Shown here: piece after piece, positions 1 to 8,619 of the stretch
Layout: each line of letters starts with the position of its first letter
Numbering within the stretch: position 1 is the stretch's first letter
Source: Holophagaceae bacterium UBA706
Lineage (GTDB): Bacteria; Acidobacteriota; Holophagae; Holophagales; Holophagaceae
Length of the DNA: 8,619 bases
Direction: 5' to 3'
Assembly: GCA_002298155.1 (NCBI GenBank)
Contig: DBME01000396.1
Coordinates: forward strand, 1,023-9,641
Notes under the pieces: model-generated
The model's input: the letters and a program-made list of their open reading frames with translations, nothing else
Databases searched by the model: none
Told to the model about the DNA's origin: nothing
Position numbers and translations under genes: made by a program

Positions 1-2752
<2,752 letters not shown>

Positions 2753-2760
<8 letters not shown>

Positions 2761-3835
2761 GGTTGGCCTCCATCAGGGCGACGAACCTGCCGAAGGCCCC
2801 GCGCGCGTCGTGGGGTCCCGGGGAGGCTTCCGGGTGGTGCTGGATGCTGAAGATGGGCAGGGTCCGGTGGGCCAGCCCCTCCACGGTGTCGTCGGAGAGG
2901 TGGCGGTGCGTGACCATGACCTCCGGGGGGAGGCTGGCCTCGTCCACCGCGAAGCCGTGGTTCTGGGCCGTGATCTCGATGCGCCGGGTGGCCAGGTCCA
3001 GGACGGGCTGGTTGGCGCCCCGGTGTCCGAACTTGAGCTTGAAGGTGCTGCCCCCGAAGGCCTGGCCCAGGAGCTGGTGCCCCAGGCAGATCCCGAAGAT
3101 GGGCAGCCGTCCGATGCAGGCCTCCACCTCCTTGCGCATGCCCGGCAGCGCCCCCGGATCACCGGGGCCGTTGCTGAGGAAGAGGCCGTGGAAGCGGGGG
3201 GCCGTCAGCTCGGAGGCCGGCGCGTCCCAGGGGAAGACCTCCAGATCCAGGCCGGCCGCGGAGAGCTGGTGGAGGATGGAGCCCTTGATGCCGCCGTCCA
3301 GCACCGCCACCTTGAAGCGGCCCTGGGGGTGGGGGATGGCGTAGCGTTCCCGGCAACTGACCACACCGGCGAGCGCTTGGCCCGACATGTCCGGAAGCTG
3401 GGCTGCGGCCGCCTTGCCGGCCGCCAGGGAACCGTCCGCCTCGGTCCAGATGAGGCCCGGCTGGGCGCCGTGGTCGCGTACGTGCTGCGTGAGGGCGCGG
3501 GTGTCCACCTCGGTGATCACGGGGATCCGGTGGCGCTTGAGCCAGCCGCCCAGGTCGCTTTCCGAGCGCGTGTGGTCGGGCTGGAGGCTGAGCCGGCGGC
3601 AGATGAAGCCGGCGGCCCAGGGCCTGGGCGCTTCATTGAGATCCGCGTGGACCCCGTAGACGCCCTGTTCCGGAAAGGTCATGCACACCATCTGGCCGGC
3701 GAAGCTGGGATCCGTGAGGATCTCCTGGTAGCCCGCCATGGCCGTGGTGAAAACCACTTCCCCGCTCCCGCCCCGGCCCAGGGGAGCATGGCCGCTGAAA
3801 CATTCACCGTCCTTCAGGATCAGGTGCGCGAGCAT
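2753..3835 (-). CDS. carA: Carbamoyl-phosphate synthetase small subunit (glutamine amidotransferase)
   Basis: CarA hydrolyses glutamine and passes ammonia through a tunnel to CarB. The protein is 360 residues, slightly shorter than the 382 of E. coli. The N-terminal CarA-specific domain shows [15 protein letters not shown] (residues 30-44) and [15 protein letters not shown] (107-121). The class I amidotransferase domain begins near residue 174 ([15 protein letters not shown]), followed by LSNGPGDP (220-227). The catalytic triad is Cys250 in FGICLGHQ, and His334 and Glu336 in [11 protein letters not shown]. All three sit exactly 19 positions before the E. coli residues 269, 353 and 355, so the active site is intact. 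The ATG at 3835-3833 is supported by GAGGAG (bases 3841-3846) five bases upstream. The stop TAG lies inside the carB start region, forming a two-gene operon. The 337-bp AT-rich gap upstream suggests that carAB has its own promoter rather than depending on the kinase operon. Confidence 0.98.
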
Positions 3836-3944
3836 TCGGTCTCCTCACGCTGCCTTGGGGGTGGGATCTCATGACCCCGTTGTTCCGGCATTCTGACGAG
3901 ATTAATGCGATAAGGTCTCAAGAAACAGGCTTGAATGCGAAGGG

Positions 3945-3962
3945 TGATTCACGCGATAATCA
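3945..3962. promoter_or_regulatory. Imperfect 18-bp palindrome in the carA leader
   Basis: The plus strand reads TGATTCACGCGATAATCA, symmetrical about a central CGCG with 14 of 18 bases matching. TGATT and AATCA form the outer half-sites. The site lies about 110 bases before the carA start, and the same half-site pentamers recur near the candidate promoter. It could be a repressor or activator site for carAB. No known family consensus is matched well enough to name the regulator. Confidence 0.3.
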
Positions 3963-3986
3963 TTGTTTCTTTCATGGATTCGAAGC

Positions 3987-4014
3987 GAACCTTGCGCGCG
4001 GCGGCGCGGCGTTC
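3987..4014 (-). other. GC-rich hairpin in putative carA leader
   Basis: On the minus strand, GAAC pairs with GTTC as the outer stem and CGCGC with GCGCG as the inner stem, around a four-base CGCC loop and a small internal loop (GC against CAAG). It is a GC island within otherwise AT-rich sequence. There is no U-run after it, so it is not a standard intrinsic terminator. It might be a folded element of the leader RNA, or chance pairing of low-complexity GC sequence. Confidence 0.25.
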
Positions 4015-4083
4015 TTTTGACTAAATGCTTTATTGTTTGCAATTGTGATTCGGGCTCGTTCGAGCGTTCGTATGCAATCAATG

Positions 4084-4113
4084 ATTAAATAATTTCAGAT
4101 CCTGGTTTGGAAA
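4084..4113 (-). promoter_or_regulatory. Candidate sigma70-like promoter for carAB
   Basis: On the minus strand, TTTCCA (4113-4108, four of six matches to TTGACA) is followed after 18 bases by TTTAAT (4089-4084, five of six matches to TATAAT). It lies in the AT-rich gap, downstream of the TetR-like gene and about 240 bases before the carA start. The odd palindrome AATCAATGATT (4076-4086, plus strand) overlaps the -10 element and the expected start site. This is a pattern match only; other AT-rich hexamers nearer to carA could serve instead. Confidence 0.28.
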
Positions 4114-4152
4114 ATTTCATACCCGCCTTCCGTGGACGAGGTTGGACCCGGC

Positions 4153-4173
4153 AGCAGGCGGCGTGGGCCTGCT
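4153..4173 (-). other. Hairpin at the end of the TetR-like gene
   Basis: AGCAGGC (4153-4159) and GCCTGCT (4167-4173) form a seven-base-pair stem with a seven-base loop, and the stem touches the stop codon of the TetR-like gene. On the minus strand it is followed by TGCCGGGTCC rather than a T-run. It could protect the 3' end of the message or help Rho-dependent termination, but it does not qualify as a standard intrinsic terminator. Confidence 0.25.
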
Positions 4174-4718
4174 CATCCCTTGCCGTGGCGCCGTGCGTGG
4201 CCGTAGAGGGCCGGCCAGAGAACGGCCAGGGCTTCCTGGACGAGAACGGGGAGGACTGGACGGCCGTTCCCCGCCAGCCACAGACCTTCGGCCGTTCGCA
4301 GGGCGGTGAGCGTGAGGGACGCTTCCAGCTCGGCGATCCGCTCGCCCTGCGCGCCGGCGGCGCCCCAGCGGCGGAAGTGGGTGCGGAAGACCTCCAGGTA
4401 GTCACGGTCCAGCTGGAGGCGGCGGGCGTGGAGGGCGGGGTCGGCTTCCATGCGGGTGAGCCGGCGCAGCCAGTGGTCCCGGTCCTCCTCCAGGTGGCGG
4501 GCCAGGGCCTGGAAGGCCTCCACCAGGTCCTTGCGTTCCAGGACCTCGGCGAGGCCCCGGACGAGGTCGCCGTGATCGTGGAAGAAGAGGGCGTCCAGGT
4601 CCGCCTGGGAACGCAGCTCGAGGCTCTCCGGGGAGGCACCCGCCTCGAGGCGATCCATGGCGCGTTCCAGCGCCTCGCGGCGCCGCTGCAGCTGGCGATC
4701 CTTCTTCGGTCCCGTCAT
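4173..4718 (-). CDS. Divergent TetR/AcrR-like regulator or helical protein
   Basis: This 181-residue, mostly helical protein is last in the kinase operon, 20 bases after the receiver-kinase stop. I cannot name it with certainty. The layout resembles TetR-family regulators: a basic N-terminal tail (KKDRQLQRRR, 5-14), a first helix EALERAMDRLEAG (15-27), and then SPESLELRSQADLDALFFHD (29-48), which lines up with the usual SVEEIAxRAGVSKGTLYYHF pattern. LVRGLAEVLE (52-61) follows where KEALLxALLE is expected. The remainder (65-175), ending with ALRTAEGLWLAGNGRP and VLVQEALAVLWPALYG, is like a TetR ligand-binding and dimerisation domain. The oddity is that the HTH is about three residues short and its recognition helix is acidic, lacking the conserved G-V-S-K residues. 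It may have lost DNA binding. The ATG has no clear Shine-Dalgarno sequence, so translation may be coupled to the gene before it. The alternative is an uncharacterised helical protein. Confidence 0.8.
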   Translation of the reverse strand: MTGPKKDRQLQRRREALERAMDRLEAGASPESLELRSQADLDALFFHDHGDLVRGLAEVLERKDLVEAFQALARHLEEDRDHWLRRLTRMEADPALHARRLQLDRDYLEVFRTHFRRWGAAGAQGERIAELEASLTLTALRTAEGLWLAGNGRPVLPVLVQEALAVLWPALYGHARRHGKG

Positions 4719-4738
4719 GGAATCAGTCTAGAGGGAAC

Positions 4739-5872
4739 TCAGCAGGGCAGCATCACCGTGAAGCTGCTCCCGAAGCCAACCTGGCTCTGGGCCCGGATCT
4801 GGCCGTGGTGGGCGGCCACCAGGCGCTGGACGATGGCCAGGCCCAGGCCGAAGCCGGTGCGCGAATCCCGCGGGTCCGCCTGGCGGAAGGGGTCGAAGAT
4901 GTAGGGGAGCTTCTCGGCCGAGATGCCGCGTCCCGTGTCGATGATGCACAGGCGCAGGAAGCGCAGCCCGGCCTCAACCCCCGAGCCGAACTCGATGGAG
5001 GCCTCCAGCCTCACCGCCCCGCCCCGGGGGGTGAACTTGATGGCGTTGCCCAGGAGGTTGTTCACCACGCGGTCCAGCTTGCCGCGGTCGCCCTGGAGGG
5101 AAGGCAGGGTGTCGGGCCAGGAGGTCTGGAAGGTGATGCCCTCGGCGTCGGCGATGACCTTGAAGTGGTCCGCGATGCCCGTGAGCCAGTGGACGGGGTC
5201 GAAGGAGGTGGTTTCCAGGGGGAGCTGGCCGAATTCGCTGCGGTGCAGCTCCAGCATCTCGTCCAGGAGGGCCTGGATCTTCTGGACGCTCTGCATGGCC
5301 TGGCCCGCCATGCCGGGCTTCACGGGGGCGCCGTCGGCCATCATCTGGAGGGTCAGGCCCACGCTGGTGAGGGGGGAGCGCAGGTCGTGCACCAGCATGG
5401 CCGTGAAGTTGGCCTTGAGGGTGTGAATCTCCTTGAGCTTCAGGTTGGCGTCCTGCAGGGACTGGTTCTGCTGCTCCAGGTGCTTCTTCATGCGGCCCAG
5501 ATTCACGTGGTGCTCGACCCGCGCCAGCACCTCCTCGGAGGAGAAGGGCTTGGTGACGTAGTCCTGGGCCCCGATCTCGAAGGCCCGCACCTTGTTGAGG
5601 GGATCGTCCATGGCGCTGATGAACAGCACGGGGATCCCCTCCATGGCGGGATCCTCGCGGATGTGGGCGCAGGTCTGGTAGCCGTCCATCTCGGGCATGG
5701 CCACGTCCAGGAGCACCACCTCGGGGGGCTGGCGCCGCATGGCGTCCAGGGCAAGGTGGCCGCTGGTGACGGTGCGGACGCGGTGGTTCTGGCCCCTGAG
5801 GACGCGGGCGAGCACGTCCAGGTTCGTGGGGTTGTCGTCCACGAGAAGAATGTCGGCGGGTGGTACCAGCAT
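4739..5872 (-). CDS. Soluble receiver-histidine kinase (REC-HisKA-HATPase)
   Basis: This 377-residue cytoplasmic protein combines a response-regulator receiver with a histidine kinase and has no membrane segment. The receiver (about 6-122) has the acidic pair Asp12-Asp13, phospho-acceptor Asp56 in LLDVAMPEMDG, Ser86 and Lys108 in YVTKPF. A probable coiled coil (about 126-152) leads into HisKA with His162 in VHDLRSPLT. The ATPase domain shows the N box NNLLGNAIKFTP (Asn276), the G1 box DTGRGI (Asp312), FDPFR (326-330) and the G2 box GFGLGLAI (340-347). All phosphotransfer and ATP residues checked are present, so it should be active. Phosphorylation of its receiver, possibly by the membrane kinase encoded just upstream, probably controls its kinase activity. 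Its start lies 7 bases after the preceding stop, and its ribosome site GAGG overlaps that TGA, which points to translational coupling. There is no output domain, so its target must be another protein. Confidence 0.95.
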   Translation of the reverse strand: MLVPPADILLVDDNPTNLDVLARVLRGQNHRVRTVTSGHLALDAMRRQPPEVVLLDVAMPEMDGYQTCAHIREDPAMEGIPVLFISAMDDPLNKVRAFEIGAQDYVTKPFSSEEVLARVEHHVNLGRMKKHLEQQNQSLQDANLKLKEIHTLKANFTAMLVHDLRSPLTSVGLTLQMMADGAPVKPGMAGQAMQSVQKIQALLDEMLELHRSEFGQLPLETTSFDPVHWLTGIADHFKVIADAEGITFQTSWPDTLPSLQGDRGKLDRVVNNLLGNAIKFTPRGGAVRLEASIEFGSGVEAGLRFLRLCIIDTGRGISAEKLPYIFDPFRQADPRDSRTGFGLGLAIVQRLVAAHHGQIRAQSQVGFGSSFTVMLPC

Positions 5873-5879
5873 GGGAACC

Positions 5880-8456
5880 TCAGCGCAGGTATTTCAGGAT
5901 TTCATCAAGATTGTAGGCCCTAAGGGCCCGGCGGACCACTTCGGCCAGGGCGGACTCCGGCAGGTCCTTCAGAAGGGTTTCGGCCGTCTCCAGGTCGCCC
6001 GAGGCCACCAGGTCGAGGAAGCGCGCCTGCCAGGCCTTATCCTGGGCCGCCAGGGCCTCCAGGCCCGCCAGGGAACCCGCGGGGGCCTCCGGTTCCAGGC
6101 GCTCGAAGCGCAGGTCCAGAAGCTCCTCCAGGTGGGTGAAGAGCAGGTTCTCGTCGATGGGCTTGATGAGGAAGGCGTCGAAGCCCTGGCGCACCAGGTC
6201 CTCGGTGGTGACGTCGTAGACGCTGGCGCTGATGGCGATCACGGGGGTCCGGACGAGGCCTTCCGCGGCCTCCAGGGCCCGGAGACGTGCCACGGACCGG
6301 AACCCGTCCAGGCGCGGCATGCGCAGGTCCATGAGCACCAGGTCGGGGCGCGTCTCCCGCCAGCGGTCCAGGGCCTCCTCGCCGTCCTCGGCCAGCACGC
6401 AACGGAAGCCCACCTGGGTGAGCATGCGGTCAAGGATGTCGCGGTTCTCGGGGCGGTCGTCCACCACCAGGAGGGTGCGCTGGGGCCCGCCCGGGGCCAG
6501 GCTCACGACCTGCCCGGCCGCGGGCAGCAGCATGGGGAATTCCGGTTCGGGCAGCGGGATCTCGAACATGAAGCGGGAGCCCCGGCCCACCGCGCTCTCC
6601 AGGCGGAGGGTGCCCCCCAGGAGCTCCACCAGGGACTGGCTGATGTGGAGCCCCAGGCCCGTGCCGGAGGCGGCCTGGCCCAGGTTGGCCTGGTGGAAGG
6701 CCGCGAAGATCGTCACCTGGTCCTCGGGGGCGATGCCGGGCCCGGTGTCCTCGACCCGGAACCTGCCCACGTCCCCGTTCCAGGATACGGAGAGCCGCAC
6801 GATGCCCACCTGGGTGAACTTGAGGGCGTTGCCCAGCAGGTTCACGAGCACCTGGCGGAGCTTGGGCTGGTCGCCCTCCACCTGGGCCGGGAGGTTCGGG
6901 GCGTCCACCTCGAAGTGGAGCCCCTTGCTCTGGGCCGACAGCCGGAAGAGGGATTCCATCTCCCGCACCAGCTCCCCGGGGGAGAAGACGCAGGGCTGGA
7001 GCTCCATGCGCCCCGCCTCGATCTTGGAAAGGGACAGCACGTCGTTGATGAGGGCCAGGAGGTGCTCGCCGGCCCTGACCACCTGGTTCATCTGCACCCG
7101 GTCCCCCTCGCTGCGGCCCGGCTCCCGCGCCATGAGGCGGGTGTAGCCGAGGATGGCGGAGAGGGGCGTGCGCAGCTCGTGGCTCATGCTGGCCAGGAAG
7201 GCGCTCTTGGCGCGGGAGGCCTCGGTGGCCCGGGCCTCGCTCAGGCGCAGGGCCTCCTCGGACTGCTTGAGCTTGGTGATGTCCTCCAGCACGCCGTCCC
7301 ACAGGACGCTGCCGTCGGGCTGCGCCGTGGGCGTGCGGCGCACGCGGATCCACTTCAGTTCGCCGGAGCGCTCCGTGAACGAACGGCCCTCCCACACCAT
7401 GGGACCCATGCGGGCCGTGGCTTCGGCCAGGCACTGGCGGAAACGCTCCTGGTCCTCGGGGTGCACCTTGCGCAGGGAATAGCCGGGGTCCTTCTCCAGC
7501 ACGGTGACGGGGGCGCCGTAGAAGGCCTCGAACTGGGGGCTCACGAAGGGCCAGGTCCGCTTGCCGTCGGGCCACATCTGGTTCTGGTAGACGACATCGG
7601 GCAGGCGCTCGGCTAGCTGGCGGTACCGGGTCTCGCTGGCCCGCAGGCGGTCCTGCTGCGTCTGGAGGGTGGTCATGAGCTCCCGCAGGCGCTTCACGGT
7701 GCGGTCCAGTTCGCGCTCCGCCACGGCCAGTTCGCCCTGCCCGGTGGCGTCGCAGGGCACCGGCGCGAGGTTGCCGTCGGCCACCCGGTGGAGGTTGTCC
7801 ACCAGGGAACGCACCGATTCCCGCAGGCGCATGGAGAACATGCGGCCGAAGAAGAGGATGCAGCCCAGGATGGCAACGCTCAGGCAGAGCCCCAGGGCGA
7901 TGGTGCGCTGGGAGCGGGATTCCAGGTCCTGGATCAGCTCCTGGGCCCGGCGGTCCTCCTCATCCCGCAGCACGCGCAGGTGCCGCGTGAGGTCCACCAC
8001 CTGGGGCATCCATTCCTCGTCCCCGAAGATCCCCAGTTCCGGCGAGGGCCCATGGGGAAGGAGGGCGGCCAGGGACAGCCCCAGGCCCTCCAGGCGATGG
8101 AGGCTGTCCTCCACGGCCAGCACGTCCGGGGTCGGCCGGCAGTGGCGGCGGTACATCGCCCAGGCCTGGGCGGCCCGGGCCTGGCCCGAGGCCAGGATCT
8201 CCAGGCCCTTCTCCGGGGGCAGGTGCCGGCCCCGCACCGAACGCATCGCCGAGGTGATGTCGACGGTGTAGGCCTCGTTCACGACCATGAGTTCCTGGAT
8301 CGGCTGGAGCCGGTCCCGGTAGACGTTCACGGCGTTCTGGGAGGCCCGGTGGGCGAAGAAGGCCAGACCGAAGGACCCGGCGGCGGTCATCAGGGCCAGG
8401 AGGCCCAGAATCCAACGCACCTGCGCGCCTATGGACCACTTGTGGAAGGAGGCCAC
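5880..8456 (-). CDS. Membrane hybrid histidine kinase (HAMP-PAS-HisKA-HATPase-REC)
   Basis: This 858-residue inner-membrane sensor is first in the operon. Membrane segments at about 15-35 and 185-205 flank a helical periplasmic region of about 150 residues that I cannot assign beyond a four-helix-bundle-like look. A HAMP-like linker (about 206-260) and a PAS domain (about 275-395, with VHPEDQERF and the closing DGVLEDITKLKQSEEAL) follow. HisKA has His426 in SHELRTPLS. The ATPase has Asn543 in VNLLGNALKF, Asp570 in DTGPGI and the G2 box GTGLGLHI (598-605). The receiver (about 660-780) has Asp666-Asp667, phospho-acceptor Asp710 in LVLMDLRMPRLDG, Ser743 and Lys765 in LIKP. A helical tail (about 790-858) contains no histidine, so it is not an HPt domain. 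The start is GTG, chosen because GGAG lies five bases upstream and an in-frame TAG sits at 8487-8489. Its ligand is unknown. Confidence 0.96.
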   Translation of the reverse strand: MASFHKWSIGAQVRWILGLLALMTAAGSFGLAFFAHRASQNAVNVYRDRLQPIQELMVVNEAYTVDITSAMRSVRGRHLPPEKGLEILASGQARAAQAWAMYRRHCRPTPDVLAVEDSLHRLEGLGLSLAALLPHGPSPELGIFGDEEWMPQVVDLTRHLRVLRDEEDRRAQELIQDLESRSQRTIALGLCLSVAILGCILFFGRMFSMRLRESVRSLVDNLHRVADGNLAPVPCDATGQGELAVAERELDRTVKRLRELMTTLQTQQDRLRASETRYRQLAERLPDVVYQNQMWPDGKRTWPFVSPQFEAFYGAPVTVLEKDPGYSLRKVHPEDQERFRQCLAEATARMGPMVWEGRSFTERSGELKWIRVRRTPTAQPDGSVLWDGVLEDITKLKQSEEALRLSEARATEASRAKSAFLASMSHELRTPLSAILGYTRLMAREPGRSEGDRVQMNQVVRAGEHLLALINDVLSLSKIEAGRMELQPCVFSPGELVREMESLFRLSAQSKGLHFEVDAPNLPAQVEGDQPKLRQVLVNLLGNALKFTQVGIVRLSVSWNGDVGRFRVEDTGPGIAPEDQVTIFAAFHQANLGQAASGTGLGLHISQSLVELLGGTLRLESAVGRGSRFMFEIPLPEPEFPMLLPAAGQVVSLAPGGPQRTLLVVDDRPENRDILDRMLTQVGFRCVLAEDGEEALDRWRETRPDLVLMDLRMPRLDGFRSVARLRALEAAEGLVRTPVIAISASVYDVTTEDLVRQGFDAFLIKPIDENLLFTHLEELLDLRFERLEPEAPAGSLAGLEALAAQDKAWQARFLDLVASGDLETAETLLKDLPESALAEVVRRALRAYNLDEILKYLR

Positions 8457-8556
8457 CTCTGCTCCGGATCTGAATTCGTTGCCCCACTATATCCCCGAGG
8501 GAATATCGGAGCCATAGGCTTTCCGGTTCTTACGGTCGCGCCGCCGGTCCGTTGGA
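8457..8556. other. Upstream region of the kinase operon
   Basis: No coding sequence is supported here. On the minus strand the order is a GC-rich stretch, an 18-bp palindrome containing TATAGT, a short leader, and the ribosome site GGAG (bases 8462-8465), five bases before the GTG start of the hybrid kinase. Confidence 0.6.
8486..8506 (-). promoter_or_regulatory. Candidate -10 element within a palindromic operator
   Basis: On the minus strand, TATAGT (8491-8486) matches the TATAAT consensus at five of six positions and would start transcription near 8479, about 23 bases before the GTG. No good -35 hexamer is seen at the usual distance, so an activator may be required. ATATTCCC (8506-8499) and GGGGATAT (8496-8489) form an inverted repeat around a two-base centre, with one mismatch (a G-T pair). 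The right arm runs into the -10 element, the usual geometry of a repressor site. The binding protein is unknown; the TetR-like protein of the same operon is one candidate. Confidence 0.38.
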
Positions 8557-8619
8557 TTTGAAAAGGGCCTCTGGGCCGCCGGATGCTCGTGTCGTGGGGG
8601 CCCAGAGGCCCTTTTCAAA
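8557..8619. terminator. Probable bidirectional intrinsic terminator (21-bp perfect inverted repeat)
   Basis: Arms at 8557-8577 and 8599-8619 are perfectly complementary over 21 bases, around a 21-base loop in which two more G-C pairs can form beyond a single mismatch. Each arm has a GC core (GGGCCTCTGGGCC) with AAAA on one side, so either strand gives a strong stem ending in CCCTTTTC. Such a symmetrical stem suits a terminator working in both directions, probably ending the gene lying beyond base 8619 and insulating the kinase operon. The T-run is only four bases and the loop is long, so it could also be a dispersed palindromic repeat. The repeat reaches the last base of the window and may extend further. 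Confidence 0.6.

Larger units (their letters stand above)
3836..4172. other. Intergenic region upstream of carA, AT-rich leader
   Basis: No gene is supported in these 337 bases. Roughly 3880-4120 is clearly richer in A and T than the flanking genes, as expected of a promoter region for carAB. It contains a possible sigma70-like promoter (4084-4113), five copies of TGATT or its complement AATCA (3945-3949, 3958-3962, 4046-4050, 4076-4080, 4082-4086), a spaced inverted repeat TGAAT-N10-ATTCA (3932-3951) and a GC-rich hairpin (3987-4014). If transcription starts near 4077, the carA leader would be about 240 bases, long enough for post-initiation control. However, no hairpin followed by a U-run is visible, so classical attenuation is not supported. 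Confidence 0.75.

Noticed and set aside
3932..3951. TGAAT...ATTCA as a possible ArgR box
   Set aside because: The half-sites are 10 bases apart instead of the usual 4 A/T bases, so it does not match an ARG box. It is kept only as part of the general repeat cluster.
3976..3991. GGTTCGCTTCGAATCC on the minus strand, reminiscent of a tRNA T-arm
   Set aside because: The bases flanking TTCGAAT do not form the five-base-pair T stem, and no acceptor or anticodon arm could be placed around it.
4153..4173. Stem-loop after the TetR-like gene as an intrinsic terminator
   Set aside because: There is no T-run after the stem on either strand, so it is listed only as a hairpin of uncertain role.
4085..4639. 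Alternative minus-strand frame (184 codons) overlapping the TetR-like gene
   Set aside because: Its translation is rich in Arg, Pro, Ser and Thr and lacks a fold-like pattern. The frame at 4173-4718 has regular amphipathic helices and TetR-like features.
4805..7616. Long plus-strand open frames opposite the two kinases (4805-5923 and 5697-7616)
   Set aside because: They have the same composition artefact. All conserved kinase and receiver motifs are on the minus strand.
7788..8561. Plus-strand open frame running over the start of the hybrid kinase into the palindrome
   Set aside because: It is antisense to the membrane and periplasmic part of the kinase, with a low-complexity translation and no recognisable motif.

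Overview
The window is GC-rich bacterial DNA, with every confident gene on the minus strand. Reading in the direction of transcription (from base 8619 down to 1), it holds two blocks. The first is a signalling operon: a membrane-bound hybrid histidine kinase, a soluble receiver-histidine kinase, and a small helical protein that resembles a TetR-family regulator. The second is carA-carB, encoding the two subunits of carbamoyl-phosphate synthetase, with carB running off the left edge. Very high GC, long spurious antisense reading frames and the kinase architectures would suit an Acidobacteriota member (perhaps a Geothrix/Holophaga relative) or a deltaproteobacterial-type lineage. This is an impression; there is no rRNA or other marker here to settle it.

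Region by region: 8457-8619 is non-coding. It holds a perfect 21-bp inverted repeat at the window edge (probably a terminator for whatever lies upstream), then a -10-like TATAGT inside an 18-bp palindrome, then a GGAG ribosome site before a GTG start. The hybrid kinase (5880-8456) is followed after 7 bases by the receiver-kinase (4739-5872), and after 20 bases by the TetR-like gene (4173-4718). This tight spacing indicates one transcript. Positions 3836-4172 form an AT-rich gap with a possible promoter, repeated TGATT/AATCA half-sites and a GC-rich hairpin. carA (2753-3835) then overlaps carB (1-2760) by 8 bases.

How they fit together: CarA releases ammonia from glutamine and channels it to CarB, which makes carbamoyl phosphate for pyrimidine and arginine synthesis; all catalytic residues checked are in place. 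The upstream operon looks like a phosphorelay. The membrane kinase senses through a periplasmic helical region and a cytoplasmic PAS domain, and each kinase carries a receiver, one at its C-terminus and one at its N-terminus. There is no HPt domain and no canonical DNA-binding response regulator in the window. The only candidate transcriptional output is the TetR-like protein, whose expected recognition helix is acidic and degenerate. The most interesting items are this unusual protein in a kinase operon and the palindrome over the operon's putative promoter.
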